From: Trileptium ribeirensis
Taxonomy: Eukaryota; Nematoda; Enoplea; Enoplida; Thoracostomopsidae
Length of the DNA stretch: 64,000 nucleotides
Assembly: GCA_030248225.1 (NCBI GenBank)
Contig: JASANE010021273.1
Location: forward strand, 90,810 to 154,809
Direction of reading: 5' to 3'
Under the pieces are notes generated by a model that saw only the letters and a list, made by a program, of their open reading frames with translations, did not search any database and was not told the origin of the DNA. Position numbers and translations under genes: made by a program. Positions 12,501 through 27,500 of the stretch are shown here, one piece after another. Positions within the stretch are counted from its first letter, which is position 1. Each line of letters starts with the position of its first letter.

Positions 12501-15500
12501 CTAAGTCGGGGGGCTACCGCCCCCCGAACCCCCCGCTCTAAGCTGTTCTTTTTTCTAACGTTATAACGTCCGGCCCCTAAACTTGACATGGGCCAAATTA
12601 ACAATATCGCAAAGGAGATTAAGTAAACCTTTAAATATCCTTAACTAGCACTTGCATATGAGCATGTGAGCCCAATGCATGATTGCCTTGCCAAAGACCT
12701 AGATTTTTAAGCCTAAAATATTTTTACCGCAATTTCTTTGATTATAACATCAATGGGCGGTATACATCGAACTGTCTCAATGCTGCGCACTGGTGCGGAT
12801 TTAACTACACCAGTGAACATAAGACAAGCCAGAGATTGAACTTTTCTAACATTTTACTCTAAGTAACTAGTTCAATCCTATGCCACCAGCATACCACTCT
12901 ATAGAGGAGTGTTGGAAGGACGACTGGTTCATAAAAGAAGTCGATAGGTTGAGGGCACATCAACCACCTGCTTCCAATAACTCTATTGCAAAAAGAATTC
13001 TAACGGCTTTAAGTCGTAATTCTTTATTAAGAGTCTTCCAGGTTTAGACCTTTGTCTAAGACTAGACCAAGATATTTTACCTTGTCGTCTAAAGAGATAA
13101 ATCGTTCCGAATCAATTTAAATATAAGTCCTATTATCCATACATGTTTAATCGTAGAATAAGCTTCCACTGCAGCAAATTGGAGCAGGCTTCCCACCAAT
13201 AAAGTTGAGTTCATGAATCAGCGCAATGAATTGCTGCGACAGCCGGCCTGATCTGTTTTCTAATTCTAGATGCCCTTAAAAGTTGGCTATGAATATGTAA
13301 AACTGTTACACATTTTAATTTCACACGAAATCTTTCAAAGACTAACATGTCTATCTCAACAACTGCCCAGGTATTCTCATTCATCGGGCAACGTCCCCCT
13401 ACCCTGATGAACCGGGTACGGGAGGTATATCAAGAACAAGGCCAGATATTGCCCTCTCTGATTCACCGGATTCTGCAGGCTGTCCAGTGAAATTCACAGT
13501 TCTAATTATGCCACTGATGCTCAAATGAGCATCAGAAAAGTCTGTATCTAATTCAGTTTTCTGGTCAGTCATGTCCACTGAGTCAGTTTCGCCACCAATA
13601 AAAGGTTTGACGCTTAATGATCTTGTTGTATGATCGCCACTATCGCTACTGCCGCTGTGGTCGTTGTTGGCGTAGTGACTATCGTACAATTCGTAGTTAC
13701 AAGTGTAGCATGAGCTCCCTCTGGTCCACCTGCAAAACCCTGGAGCTGGTCCCTCGGAGATTGTGAGACGCCGTTTCCGGGTACAGTTGATGTAGTCCTT
13801 TATGAATGAATATTTGAAGACCAGAATATTTATATAGAAAATATACATTAAATAAAGTATATTTAAGAAAATATATATTGAATTATACAATATATAGTTT
13901 AAATACATAGATACAAGGTATACACATAATATATAATATATGACATGTGTCAGGGAAGGAAACACGGAATATGCCATCCTATAAAGATTCCTAAATAAAA
14001 GCTGTACTGGACTTGGGAGTATGTCATGTGCAGCTATAATTTATTAAGGTGTCAGTCCTCCACTGGTACCCCTAAGTAATGTTACCCAAAAGGAATGGGG
14101 GTCGAGAGTGTGACTACCAGAGCATACCTTTAGCCGTTCTTTGAAACTAGGTTCAGCCGCCCGTTGTTGTGGAACATATACGGTATAGCCTTAACCACCC
14201 GTTGTCCTTCTCAACCTCGAGCAGATACGAGGTTGGAATTTGAGAGGAGTATGTATATATCCAAGTTGGGTTATCAGTGCAATAAGAACTGACCACAGCG
14301 ATTTTCCCAAAGTGCTCACCTCAGGGTCTACTACGCGGCGCTACACGGTGTTACTCGCAGCTCATCTGGCAACAGCCTTGTAACCAAAACATCACGACTT
14401 GGGCCCTGGCAAAAGCGCGTCTTAACTGGCACGGGCTCATCCGAACTGGAAATATCCAACAGTATCCATCGGGCAAAGAGCTCGTTTGGGGCAATGCGTC
14501 AGCTATGGCGATCGGCTGAGGTGTTAACAACAACAAAAATAGCCGTCGACAATGCTAAATTCAACCGGCCCTTTATTACAAGAGCAGTACCTGGTCTGTC
14601 AAATGCGGTAACCTCCATCAGCTACACACCTTCGAGAAATTTTGCAGTCGGCGCTTTCTTGGGGCGACACAGTTTGGCCAAACAGCTAACTCTTAACTGC
14701 GTAGAAGGACCGGGAATAATGTGTTTACTATGGAACATGCTCAAGCAAGATCGTATCGTCTTCGTTTACTTGACCACGTTCTACGCATGGATGAGCAGCG
14801 AATTCCGCGCGAAATGGTCACCGCAGCTATTCCACCACATGGAAGTACCGTCGAGGCACACCATCCGAAACATGGCAACGGCAGGTTATTAAAGATTGCG
14901 AACCGCCCTCCCGTCATGTCCCATACCAACGATGTCGCCGAGGCCCCATAGCAGAGATCGCAATAACGACAGCCAGAAGACATGTGCGGCGGCGTCTTGT
15001 CACAATGGAAGCGCTCTGCGACCGCAGGGTGAGGTAATATATACATATATATATACATATATAAAAATTTTGACCTGTGACGCGCGTTGACCCGCTGGCT
15101 GGTAGTCCATGACACGTTTGACCCGTGACCCGCGAGCAACATTCACGGACATCAGGAGCCGGCTTAACCCGGATTTCAAACTGCCACAGTCGTCTATATT
15201 ATTAACTTACGTAAGGTCGTAAATATCACCATACATGACACTAGAGAAATAATGTGTATTGAAAACTACATATTCATATTGCCCAGCAAATTAATTATTA
15301 ATTTAAGAACTTTAAGCAGGAGCTGACAGAGCAATTTGGCCATTTTGGAGGTAAATTAGGGTGTTTTGGGCGCTAGAAAAACCAAAATCATAGTTAGGCT
15401 GTCCAAAAATAAAGCCTTACCTTCCCGACCTAATATCTGTTACTCAAACAACAATTCGCCCAGCTAAAATTATTTTAAAGGCTTCAAACAGAAGCTGACA

Positions 15501-18500
15501 GCGAAATTTGGCCAATTTGGGGTTGAATCCGTGTACTTTTTTGGGGGGTGGGGTAGCTTAGCTATTAAAGCCAAAATCATACCAAAAATAATCTTGACCA
15601 CCTCCGACCTAGTATCTGTCATGCAAATATAAATCTGTGCATCAAAATTAATTTGGGTGCTTCAAATACGAGCTAAGACAAAATTTGGGTTACTTGGATG
15701 CCATTAGATCCAAAAATGGTGTTTGACCTTTCAAAATGCTTCTCCTCCGCAAATTTTTAAAGGAGCTATATACATAGATTTAGGAAAAAATATCGAGCAA
15801 GTAACGTTCAAGTTAATGTTTCGATTTTTTTGAATTTGAACCCAAAATCGAGTCACGGTCTCAAAACCGGGCAAAAATTTTATTTTTAGCCCAAAAACAC
15901 CGGGTGTTCTTCAGTTATAGCGGTACTACTGCACCGATTTTATACATAGAACCACCGACCAAGGTGAAAATAATGTCCAAAGCATTTACAAATATAATGC
16001 CGAAGACTTTTTTGATATCTCACAGTGTTATCGAGTTATGCTCTGAAATGTAAAAAAAAATTTTGCAATTCACTCCCCTATGCTTTATATATCATTGGTG
16101 TAAAATATAGCGATTTTTGGCCAAATTTTGTGGCAATCCTATAGAATTAACCACTGGGCGCATATCGTCAACTTTTTGTTGAAATCTTCGGCATGAAAAT
16201 ATCTAACTAATAGGCATGGCGACAGCCCAGTGTCGATAACGGAGTCTTCGGGGAAATAAAACACCAAAAAATACTTCATATGATGTATACTCGCACATCT
16301 GTAAAGATATCGAACAATAAAAAACGTCACGCCCAATAAACCTATAGACCAAAACCTTAAAAACACCGGAAACGTAGCATCAAACCGCTAAGGTCCGACT
16401 GGAAGAAACATGAAAAAGACGAATTTTCCATTTGACTGAAAATAATGGTTTCTCTTCGCTTCACTCACAAATTCCCTGGTCAAAGCTTTTATGGTTTCCC
16501 TCCGAGAAACCACGATATTTGCACTATAATAAGTTTTGCATTTACGCCTTCCATAAACCGTGTACTGCCCTATCAGTTTTTGCACATTTCACGAGCAAGT
16601 ACAGCCCTAACGGACGAGGTCCTCTTCATACTACCGTTACCAGAACGATACACATCGGAGCTACAACGTATTTTCCATGTGGCTTTGTTGTACCGTCATT
16701 TATATCGAAGCATCAGTGGAAGCCAAAGTGTATCGCGGATGAACAAAAGCAAATATCTTGCCTAATATCCACAGCTAGGCACAGTCACATAGCCAGAATT
16801 CCATTATAACGGGAACAATTCAAATTTAGGGAATGCAAGCCGATTTCAAGGATGCAAAATATTTTTATGTTTATGTAATGTTCCATTACGTAAAATTTAC
16901 ACAGCGCTTGCAAAAGTAAGAAAATTAGAGAAAATATCTGTGTATTAAAACAACTGATAATCCGTGGAATCTAATTCAATTAAATTCTCCCAGTTATAAT
17001 TGTCGATTATAACACAAAATCGACTCCGCAATTTATGAATACGAAATGGCTATTTTGCAATGATTTTCTCAGGGGACGAACAGAATCTTCGCGGGCTGGG
17101 GAGTGTCGCCTGCTCCCCCCCCCCTCGCACCACCTGGTTACGTGCCTGGTTACGCCCCAATATCATAACATTCAAATTAGCTTGATTTACCAACTTATTT
17201 TTTCCAAAGCTAATCTACTACCTAGCTCTGAATAGGTATAGCTTAATTTAGCCTTTCGGTATCGAGATAATGTACATTTTGTCGTGCTTTCCTTGCGAAC
17301 AGACTTTCAACTACCCGCCGGAAATCTTCAGAACTTTGACCTGTGATCCGTGACCCGCGGGTCACATTTTCAACCCTGATCCCTGATATATAATCCTGGG
17401 GATGTCGTCCCCAGGAGCAATCAGCCGATTGCCGATGTCTTTATGGAGGATAAATTTTTGAAATTTTTTGGACTTAGAATTGGTCGAAATGTTTTATAGC
17501 GTTTCCAATTTTTCTCCGATTTTGGCCGGTTAGTGCCAAAATATTCCGCGTACCTTCGGCGGGCGAGTTGGCGGAGAAAGACGCAGGGTGAGGAAGGTGC
17601 GGAGCTTCAGCAGTGATCAGGCTGCTTACCAGGGCTAGCGGCGAGGCCCCGAGGTGGGTGGGATCCAAGCCTCAGGTGATAATATTCTGGTGGGCGGTCA
17701 TCAACTTATTTGAGCATCTTCACCTAGAGGACGTCCCCACGCACACCCCGGCTACACCATCTGAGATGTCGGAGAGTAAGCATTTATGATATATATTTAT
17801 ATATATACATATATATATTTTATTTTACCATTATTGAGAAATGTTTCCAACTCCAAAACTGACATTGGTTCTGATATTACGTCGACATCGGTCCCGGTCC
17901 GTTCTTTTGGCCCCTGTCTTACGGGAGTCACGACAATTTGATTGCTTGCATCTGTGGCAACTTGTGGAGGCGGTGAGAATAGAATTAAACTCGTGTTGGT
18001 GATTGCATTTCTCACATATCTCGACAGCAACGATCGTTTGGCTTTCTTCGCAGCTTTAGCTGCAGCAGCTGCGGCTTTTACAGCAGTCTTTGCAACGGTG
18101 GCTTTGACACGCTCAGGGCAATGAACACGCTGAAAGCAAAACTTTTGACAACAACACAAAACATTTAGTGCACTCAACTTTGCCTACGCTGACCTGTTAA
18201 ATCAGTTGACCGGTTCCTTTAAAGAACGTTTCTCTACGCACCGTACAAACATACAGTACACGGTAAATAAACGTACCTAAAAGTATTGCTTTGAAATGTT
18301 TATTTCGGTCTATTAGAAACAATTGTGACTTTAAGACGTTTACTGAATTTTGTTTTCACACACTGATCTGCCACTTTCCGACAGCCATGACGTGCAATAA
18401 TTAGAAAGCAAAGTTCACTTTGGTAGTCAGAGCATAAAAATCATAAAACTTATATGTATATATGTGATATTATGTAGGTATATCGAAATATCATTTATCA

Positions 18501-21500
18501 TTGCCATATCGCCCAAATAACAGCCAGGACGCCGATTCATCGCTGCATATATTGTCAAAAAACAATCTCTAGTTACTCAGGAAATCAGGGACTCCATGCA
18601 TTTTGTCATAAAAATATTTTGCTTTAACAACAAAATGTTTTCGTAAAAAAAACTTGATATCTATTTATGCTTACAACACAACTATGTTTCTAGTATGGTA
18701 CATAACACATTGATTAATGTTTTAAATTTAGTTTAAGCTACTCATATTTGAATTGTTTTAGGACATTTTTATATAATCGGATTGCTACTTTTGCAGCCGC
18801 GGTTTTCACAAACTTTTCGTAAAAAACTTGATATCTATTTATGCTTACAACACAACTATGTTTCTAGTATGGTAGATAACACATTGATTAATGTTTTAAA
18901 TTTAGTTTAAGCTACTCATATTTGAATTGTTTTAGGACATTTTATATAATCGGATTGCTACTTTTGCAGCCGCGGTTTTCACAAAGCATCTGATTTTAAT
19001 ATAGATTTTAAAGATAGACTTATTTTTACCTCACAAGGCGAATTTGGCTCCTTGATCGATATTCGAATTTGACAATTGAAATATAGGTTGGGTTTATCGG
19101 CAAATTTGAAAACATGAGTTTCCCGACCGGCTTCCAAATCGTAAGGATAGTCTAAGTTGCCCATTAAGTAGCGATCCGTTGAGCACCTACAAGAAAGTAA
19201 GCTTTTAAATTGTAATGTAATATTAATGATTTTATTCTAATTATTTAGTAACGCGCAAATGTAATAAATTTTAATATCCATTTTTCTTCATGTTCATGCA
19301 ATTAACTAACTATTCATTATATCCGTTTTGCCACAAAGCAATTATGCATACATTTAAATGCTTAGTGATCCCTGGTCTTTTAGTTTATCACTAACGTACG
19401 AACTTCACTTAATCATTTTGTCCTCGAATATGCAATTTAATCATTGTTAAATTTTTTAACCATATTAAGCTTATTATTTTGTTACTGACCTATATATTTT
19501 CTTTTAATTGAGTTTGAGTATTTTGTCTGTCCTTATTTTAAACTTACAATCAAACTGTGTTTTTAATGTGTCATTATTTCTTAGCCATCATCTTAAAAAT
19601 CTGAATATTTGACTACTGATCTATACGCTGCTTTTAAATGAGCTTAAATGGTGAACATTGTTACAATACTTTGTATAGAAGTTAATATAAATATTCGGAG
19701 TATCCAATACAGGAAATAGTTGTAGCACAGCCATCGTGATTAATAGATTTGTACGCTCGGTTGTAAGTAGTGCGTCAGATAACGTTGTACAGATGAGTGC
19801 GTCAGCACGAGTTTGAACGGGTTAAACAACACAACCGTGCGTACAAATCACTTGACGCACGCCCGGCTTTGCTATAACCGACTTGTAATAGAGCTAATGT
19901 AGCTAAACATGCGTTAAGTCATTTTGATGCACTGCTTTAACTATGTAAGCTGTGTTTTAAGATTCCCCCAAGGCCCCGCGTCCTTCCGGGCGCTCAAGGC
20001 ACATCTATAACATAATATGATAATGGCAGCCACGCAGCAATTACATATAAAAGCGAAGTTGTCCCTAGGGGTAGGAAGGCTACTTTCTTGGAGTTGACCC
20101 TCTGGAAGTCATATTTACAACCTTCGCCTAGGCCCGCGCCCTTCGGAGCGCTGAAGGCATAGCTATGATATATTATGATAATGGCAGTTACATAGTAATT
20201 ACATATGAATACGTAGGTGTCTCTAAAGGTTGTGGAGCCTACCACCTAGGAGTTTGACCACCCCAAAGTCGTATTCCACCAAGGCGCCGCGCCCTTCCGA
20301 GTGCTCAAGGCACAGCTACGACATAATGTGATAATGGCAATCACACAGTATTTACTAGGGGTTGTGGAGCCTACCACGTAGGAGTGTGACCACATTGAAG
20401 TCATATTCCACCAAGGCCCCCACGCCCTTCCGAGCGCTCAAGGCACAGCTATAATATAATATGATATTAATGACAGCCACGCAGTAATTATAATTAAATA
20501 CGTAGGTAACCCTTGGGGGTAAGGAGGCTACCACTTAGGAGTTTGACCCCCTCGAGGTCATATTAAACCCCCATGGCCCCACGTCCTTCCTCGCGGTCTA
20601 GGCACAGCTATGATATGATGTGATAATTTGACTATATAAATGCATGACAATAACCTTTTGATAAACTTAAAAAGCCTTTAGTACATATTCTAAAACAAAT
20701 TGTAGTGAACTGTGTTTTTATAGCGAATGCGCTTATAAATGAAAATACTACAATAGGGAAATATTCGAATATTCGTTGGGCTCCGCCCAGTTCGTCTGTA
20801 ATACTACAATAAAGATGAGTATAGCGAAAATATGTCTATATTGAATTGTTTCGATTCGGTAAACGCACTATACTGTACTTTAATACTGGAGAGCAATGTA
20901 ATGTTTAATATGAACAAGTTTAAGTTAATGGTCTCTCTCAAATATCGCTAATTGTGGTATTAGCTATGTCAGCTATTTTTGTTAAATGCCTCTCAAGCTA
21001 AAGAATGTGTCCACCGGGAATAGAACACCGGGCCTTCCACGTGCGCAGCAGACGTGCTAACCACTACATCATGGACCCGCTTGAAACGGTTGTTATAATT
21101 GTGATCATATTCTAACCAGCGAATTGACGTTTCGCTAGCAGTGATTATTATTTATGTGATCACCATGTATGGTTTGTCTTAAATGAACCATTTATCCGCT
21201 AATAATAGCGACCAAGCATGTGTAATGTACGTATTTTACCTCTAACTATTAACATTGGACATTTACTGCATAACACTATTTAAGCCATAGTTTTATAGAA
21301 TCTGGTTTTGCTTGTTTTCTCGTTTTGTTTCTTTTTTTAAATTAGCATTTAGAAGGCGAATTAGGAGCGTTACCTAAACCCGACCCGACCCGGCACTTTA
21401 TTACCTAGAAAAATTTGGTATATTTGATATACAGAAATATTTTTCAGCCTTTAAGCTAAACAATCTGAAACTCCGGGTACCTAGTATTGATCTTGGGGCT

Positions 21501-24500
21501 AGGAAGTTGGTCTGGTATTACGATAATGTTATCCAGGTACAGGAATACACCATTGATCTATAATGTTTCTACCATAGACATTTTAAGCTTAGAAACGAGT
21601 AATTGCTGCGCCAAGTTAGCGCTTCGGCCCCCAAAAATAGACTTCATTCATAGGTTCTCTCTTGGTTAGGGTCATAAAGAACAGTTAAAACGTAAAGAAC
21701 GTTCGTACCAGAAGTGGAAACATTGGTGGAGTTTGGATATAAAGGAAATTTTAATGTCATGGCCAGGCAGGTGTTAGATTAATTTAATTTCGTTGTCGGT
21801 ACGATATATGCCTGTAAAACATCCTGAAAGTTATAAACGAACGGGCGAACGAACCCAGCAGTATCCAATATGAGGCTGGCTCTTCCAGCACCGTCGTCGA
21901 CGAAACATGTATGAACGGTCATACAATACAGGTCATCTGAAAAAAAACAATTTAGCTATATAATAAAACTTATATATAATTATTCAAGCCAGCAACATCG
22001 TGCCCATATCCCCGATCGACATTTTCCGATCCGTTAAGCTATCTTGTTAGTTAAAAAAATCAACAAAGCCTGACGAAAATGTCTAACAAATCTATTAGTA
22101 TTATAGTATTCAATTATCTTGTCAAAACATTATATGCGATTTATGATTTGTGAAGAAATGAAAGAAGTGAGTTACACTGTATTCAACTGACAGTCTACAA
22201 TACCGATTAAACCAATACATCTGAGCAAATCAACTAGAGCCACGCGCTAAACTGCGCTGCATATTTAATGGCCTTATTTGCATTACTTTTTGTAGTGAGC
22301 GAATCAATTCTATAGTGCACGGCTGAATTGCTCGGCGTTAAGGGTTATCTTTGACGGATTTTAAATAGAGGATGCCCTGGCTTTGTAACAGTTTCATCCG
22401 CGGTTGGAATATGCGAAGGTATAGAGACTAAGAATTGCTCGGCGTTAAGGGTTATCTTTGACGGATTTTAAATAGAGGATGCCCTGGCTTTGTAACGGTT
22501 TCATCCGCGGTTGGAATATGCGAAGGTATAGAGACTAAGAATAGCTCGGCGTTAAGGGTTATCTTTGACGGATTTTAAATAGAGGATGCCCTGGCTTTGT
22601 AACGGTTTCATCCGCGGTTGGAATATGCGAAGGTATAGAGACTAAGAATCGCTCGGCGTTAAGGGTTATCTTTGACGGATTTTAAATAGAGGATGCCCTG
22701 GCTTTGTAACGGTTTCATCCGCGGTTGGAATACGCGAACGTATAGAGACTAAGAATCGCTCGGCGTTAAGGGTTATCTTTGACGGATTTTAAATAGAGGA
22801 TGCCCTGGCTTTGTAACTGTTTCATCCGCGGTTGGAATATGCGCAGATATAGAGACTAAGAGCAAAACTACAATGAAAGCAATATTTTCTAAATTGGTCT
22901 TGGTATTCTTTAATTATTTAACGTCGCAGAACACATTTTTCCTAATTTCAAGACATATGACTTATAATTAACCCCAATTTTTTAGAATCCAGACTTGATT
23001 TTATCATACATGCTCATAGGGGGGATGGAAAGGGGGATTGTCAAACTGTGTCGAACCCCTCACACTTCGGCTCGAAACGCCAATACCTTTGACACGGCGA
23101 CCGACCCCTTTAAAGGCACTGCACCCTCTTTTTTCCAGTTTCTCTCCCTCCCTCACCTCGAAGCGTCAGACCCCACCTTTCGGCGTCCATCCTCATTAGG
23201 GCGGACAACCACCGCCCCCCCTCCGTAAACGCCGCACGCGCTTCACTACCCTCGTGCTCGGTTTATTCCTCTCCCGCCTTTTCCTTCCTCCCCTCCCCAT
23301 TCTCCAAAACCATAAATTAATGCTTCAAAATGCATTAAAACATTTCAGCAATCTTTGTTGCAATGTCTAGAAGCACATATTCACTAAATTTTATAAACTT
23401 ATATATTATTTTTATATTTATTTTTATTTTAAAAACATTAGGCAAATACGAGAACGGGTGGCTTCATGTTGATATGAAAATAAATGATGTATCTTTAATA
23501 ACAAATATATAGCGTTTATTTACCTTCATAGTTGGTTAACATTAGGGCATGGTTCACATTTATAGCACATCTGTTATATTAACAAACCTAATTAATCTAT
23601 TTTTAATCGCAAACCTGTTATATATGATGTAGAGCGGTGCATAGAATAGAGACGATAAAGTCAACTAACCGACTTGGGCCTTGCACGACCATTTGTGATA
23701 GACCTGATCGCCAACACGGGCGAACCTCGCTGGAGCGCCATTGGGTCCACCGTACAAAACTTCGTATTGACATATTGGCATCACTGCTGCTGCACTTTCA
23801 AATTGTGTTGTCAGCATGCTATTTAGAAAATATGTGTCACACATTTCACAATTTGCGAATAAAATGGTCAAAGCGTGAATTATTGCTTCAGGCAATTCAA
23901 TGTCTCATTTTGAGCCTTTATCACTAAATTTTCAAAATTATTTTATTTCTACTCGTAATTCATAATTTTCTCGAAGAATATTATCTATTTTTGATAACAT
24001 CTGTGAATATATAGTTGTTCGAAAGTGAATTATTACTCGGGCAATTCCTTGACCATTTCAGGGCCTTAGTACCAAATTTTCATAATGTTATCTCATTATC
24101 TGCAAATCGAGAATGCAGGTAAATTTTTCTCGTTGAGATACTATTAACGATATGTACATATGGCGGTAAGCATGAACGGACCGAGGTCTGAAGTCTGAGG
24201 AAGGAAGGCCTTCGTCCTCCCAGGGGTAAGGCGGTCGGAGGGGTAGTCTAGGCCTGTTGGGGAGGACAGGTAGTATGTAACGGTGGAGGGGGGTGGACTA
24301 CCTGTATGATGAAGGGTAGCGGAGGCCTTCGCGACGGATTGGATCTTCAGTGGGGATAACCTCTACCCCTCAGTGACCTGAGGAGGTGGTCTAGGGCGAA
24401 GGGGGGAAGAGGTGGCCGAGGTCGGGGTGGGGTGGGGGAGGAGGAAAACTGGAAAACTATTCGATGGGGGTAGCCGAGTCCGTCGAAGGGGTAAGATCGT

Positions 24501-27500
24501 CAGGGGAATACCCGTACCCCCAACCCAAATGAACATGTCTTACTGTTGGCATTTGCTTGTACGTTTTCTGTTTTCTTATAATGGTTTGTATTGTATTATA
24601 TATGTTCTTACAATGGTTTGTATTTTCTTACAAAGGTTAATTTTATACAAATTAACCCTAACTTATATGTCGCCATTGTACCTAATATATATAATATTGT
24701 TCAGCAATTTAAAATTTAAATATAAAATTTCATTAAAAGTAAAAATTTTCACAGCAAAGCTATTCGCTTAGCAACTATTTTTGCTGTGGTTGCTATAATG
24801 CATATAACTTGTTTACTGAGAAATAATTGGATACAGACAGCAATCGTTTAAGCGCAAATCTACTTTAATAATGCAGTAATTTACACCATCTTGTCAATGC
24901 TGCCGTCGTATTAGCTAATATTTTCACTGTAGATATATCATAGGTTGGGTAAAAAATAATACAATAGTTTATGTCTCAAAAACTTATCACTCTTTGGGAG
25001 CGAAGAATAAACGAGGGCAGTTTTGAGCTGCTAATATTTTCACTGCAGATATATCATAGATGAGTAAAAAATAATACAACAGTTTATGTCTCAAAAACTT
25101 ATCACTCTTTGGGAGCGAAGAATAAACTAGGGCAGTTTTGAGCTGCTAATATTTTCACTGCAGATATATCATAGCTTGGATAAAAAATAATACAACAGTT
25201 TATGTCTCAAAAACTTATCACTCTTTGGGAGCGAAGAATAAACGAGGGCAGTTTTGAGCTGCTAATATTTTCACTGCAGAAATATCATAGCTTGGGTAAA
25301 ACATAATACAATAGTTTATGTCTCAAAAACTTATCATTCTTTGGGAGCGAAAAATAAACGAGGGCAGTTTTGAGCTGCTAATATTTTCACTGCAGATATA
25401 TCATAGCTTGCGTAAAAAATAATACAACAGTTTATGTCTCAAAAACTTATCACTCTTTGGGAGCGAAGAATAAACGAGGGCAGTTTTGAGCTGCTAATAT
25501 TTTAACTGCAGATATATCATAGCTTGCGTAAAAAATAATACAACAGTTTATGCCTCAAAAACTTATCACTCATTGGGAGCGAAGAATAAACGAGGGCAGT
25601 TTTGAGCTGCTAATATTTTCACTGCAGATATATCATAGCTTGGGTAAAAAATAATACAATAGCTTATATATCAAAAACTTCTCATTCGTTGGAGCGAAGA
25701 ATAAACGAGGGCAGTTTTGAGCGAAAATCTGGCCAAAATTATAATCGTCTGAGCACTTGTGACACCATTTGCCTATTTATACCAAATTTTAGCATTAATT
25801 TGTGTGTGTGCGTGTGATAACCATTCGCTCGGCCAAGACAAGTTTACCTGCGACCACAATATTCATTATGCAGTTACTTATTAATTCGTAAAATTTGCAT
25901 TTGGTGAAATAGTAGATTTATCAGTTGCCAATTTATGAAGGTGAAATATATTCGGTTAAAAGCTTAAGGGAAACTAAGGTAAATCACAGCATGGAAGTGT
26001 ATAAGAACACACATCATCTAATGGAAATGTATGTTAAAAGAAAGTAAAACAAATGAAAACTGATCTGATGCAAACAACTTTTGCTCGAATAACATGAAGC
26101 TATTTTTTCATGAACATGTATCAGGGGAAAAATTTTGGTCATATGCTATATATCCGTGTGAGTTTTAACTGAGATCTGTATTGTAGCACGAACTACCGTT
26201 TTCTGTTTTGTTTTCTGAGGAGACGGGGTGGGTAAAAAGGAATGTTTCCTTTGTTTTCCTTTACTTTTCATGTTTTCAACTACCGTTCGACCTACGTACA
26301 CTAAACTTATGAAAATATACCATTTTTGTATGATTTGAGTAACCAAGTAAAAGGCAGTTTTCATATATTTAAAAACAGGCAAACATTATATTGCAATTAT
26401 CCATAACTTTGTGGTTTTTGAAACACTGGTTAACACATTGCATGATAACAATATCCATCTTTTGATCATTTTGATTTTATTTCAACATATATAGTGATCC
26501 AAATATATATATTGAATCACTATATATTATAGTTATTTTCTGCAGTATTATAGTTATATAAATATGTATTTATATAAATATATTTTTGTATATATTTATA
26601 TATAAATATATTTATATATTTATAGACAAAATATATGTATATATACGTACATATTTGTAAAATCGGCCTGTAAGTAACAAGATAAGGACGTGACACTAAA
26701 TAGTTGGCAATATCAGGCTTTTCATCGGGTCATAAAAGCAAAACTAGCCACCAAAGAAATTCAAATACATTATACCTAACATCAAGATTCACTGTGACAG
26801 TTTTCTCTGCTTCCATATAGAAACATTGAAGAGCATATGCACGATCGACTTTGGTAATGAAATAGGGATGGAATGATATAATAACGGTTGTTTCAACGAA
26901 AATTCCTCTCGGGTTAGCCTGAAAGAAACTATAATTATTTACCAGTAATAGTAAAAGAAAAAATGCTCGTAGCTTCAAGAATAACAGTTGCGTTTCTTCA
27001 AAAACTGTCTGAAGGATGAAGTAGGAACCACGTATAGTACCGTATCCTTAAAAGTAGCCCAGATAATTTCTCCTGCGAGGACATGTTATATTACCATTAC
27101 CCTTACCTTCAACTGTCACATTCTTACATGTGATAAAAGGTAAGAATAACCCGGGAAGCATTTCTCACTGGCGAGCAAAACTATAAACTCCCAGGTAAGC
27201 ATCTTTTACTAGCGAGCAATTGTTTTACCGGCGAGTAATTTTCAATCTGCGAGTAAATTTGTCCTCAGAGGTCAAGCTTTCAGGTTAGGCCTATATAAAT
27301 AACTGCAAGAACATGAGTTTAAAATGTTCGATGGGTCTGTAGTTACCCCAGTTTGTCAATCAGATTTAATGGTATTTATTTCAAAGCAGACCCAACTTTT
27401 CAGGTCATGGTTAGGCCAAGTATCACTGTCTAAATAGCAAGGTAGACTAAATGCCTGCTCGTATTTTAAATAGAAAATAAAGCCCTACTCTTATTCTAGA

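Larger units (their letters stand above)
6562..17828 (-). other. 11.3-kb last intron of the ZP gene
   Basis: Bounded by the donor G|GTAAAA at 17829/17828 and the acceptor at 6563/6562. It carries the 219-bp satellite array, a decayed RT/RNase H retrotransposon, a second retrotransposon fragment near 14.7 kb, diverged repeats at 15.3-15.7 kb and a GC-rich patch at 17.5-17.8 kb. Stretches 6562-7181, 13978-14720 and 15740-17540 show no gene that I can support. Confidence 0.8.
19187..21854 (-). other. ZP intron with dispersed repeats
   Basis: A 2.67-kb intron. It contains a foldback-like dispersed repeat (19705-19955), diverged GC-richer tandem repeats (19965-20620) and a tRNA-like segment (21012-21084). 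A 'cccgacccgacccgg' phrase lies near 21380. No exon was seen. Confidence 0.75.
21937..23669 (-). other. ZP intron with 107-bp array and GC patch
   Basis: A 1.73-kb intron holding the 107-bp tandem array (22325-22860) and a GC-rich patch (about 23010-23290). No other feature is supported. Confidence 0.75.
23819..26775 (-). other. ZP intron with 116-bp array and GC patch
   Basis: A 2.96-kb intron. It contains a G-rich patch (about 24170-24530), the 116-bp array (24913-25722) and AT-rich palindromic TATA runs at 26500-26640. No exon is supported. Confidence 0.75.
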
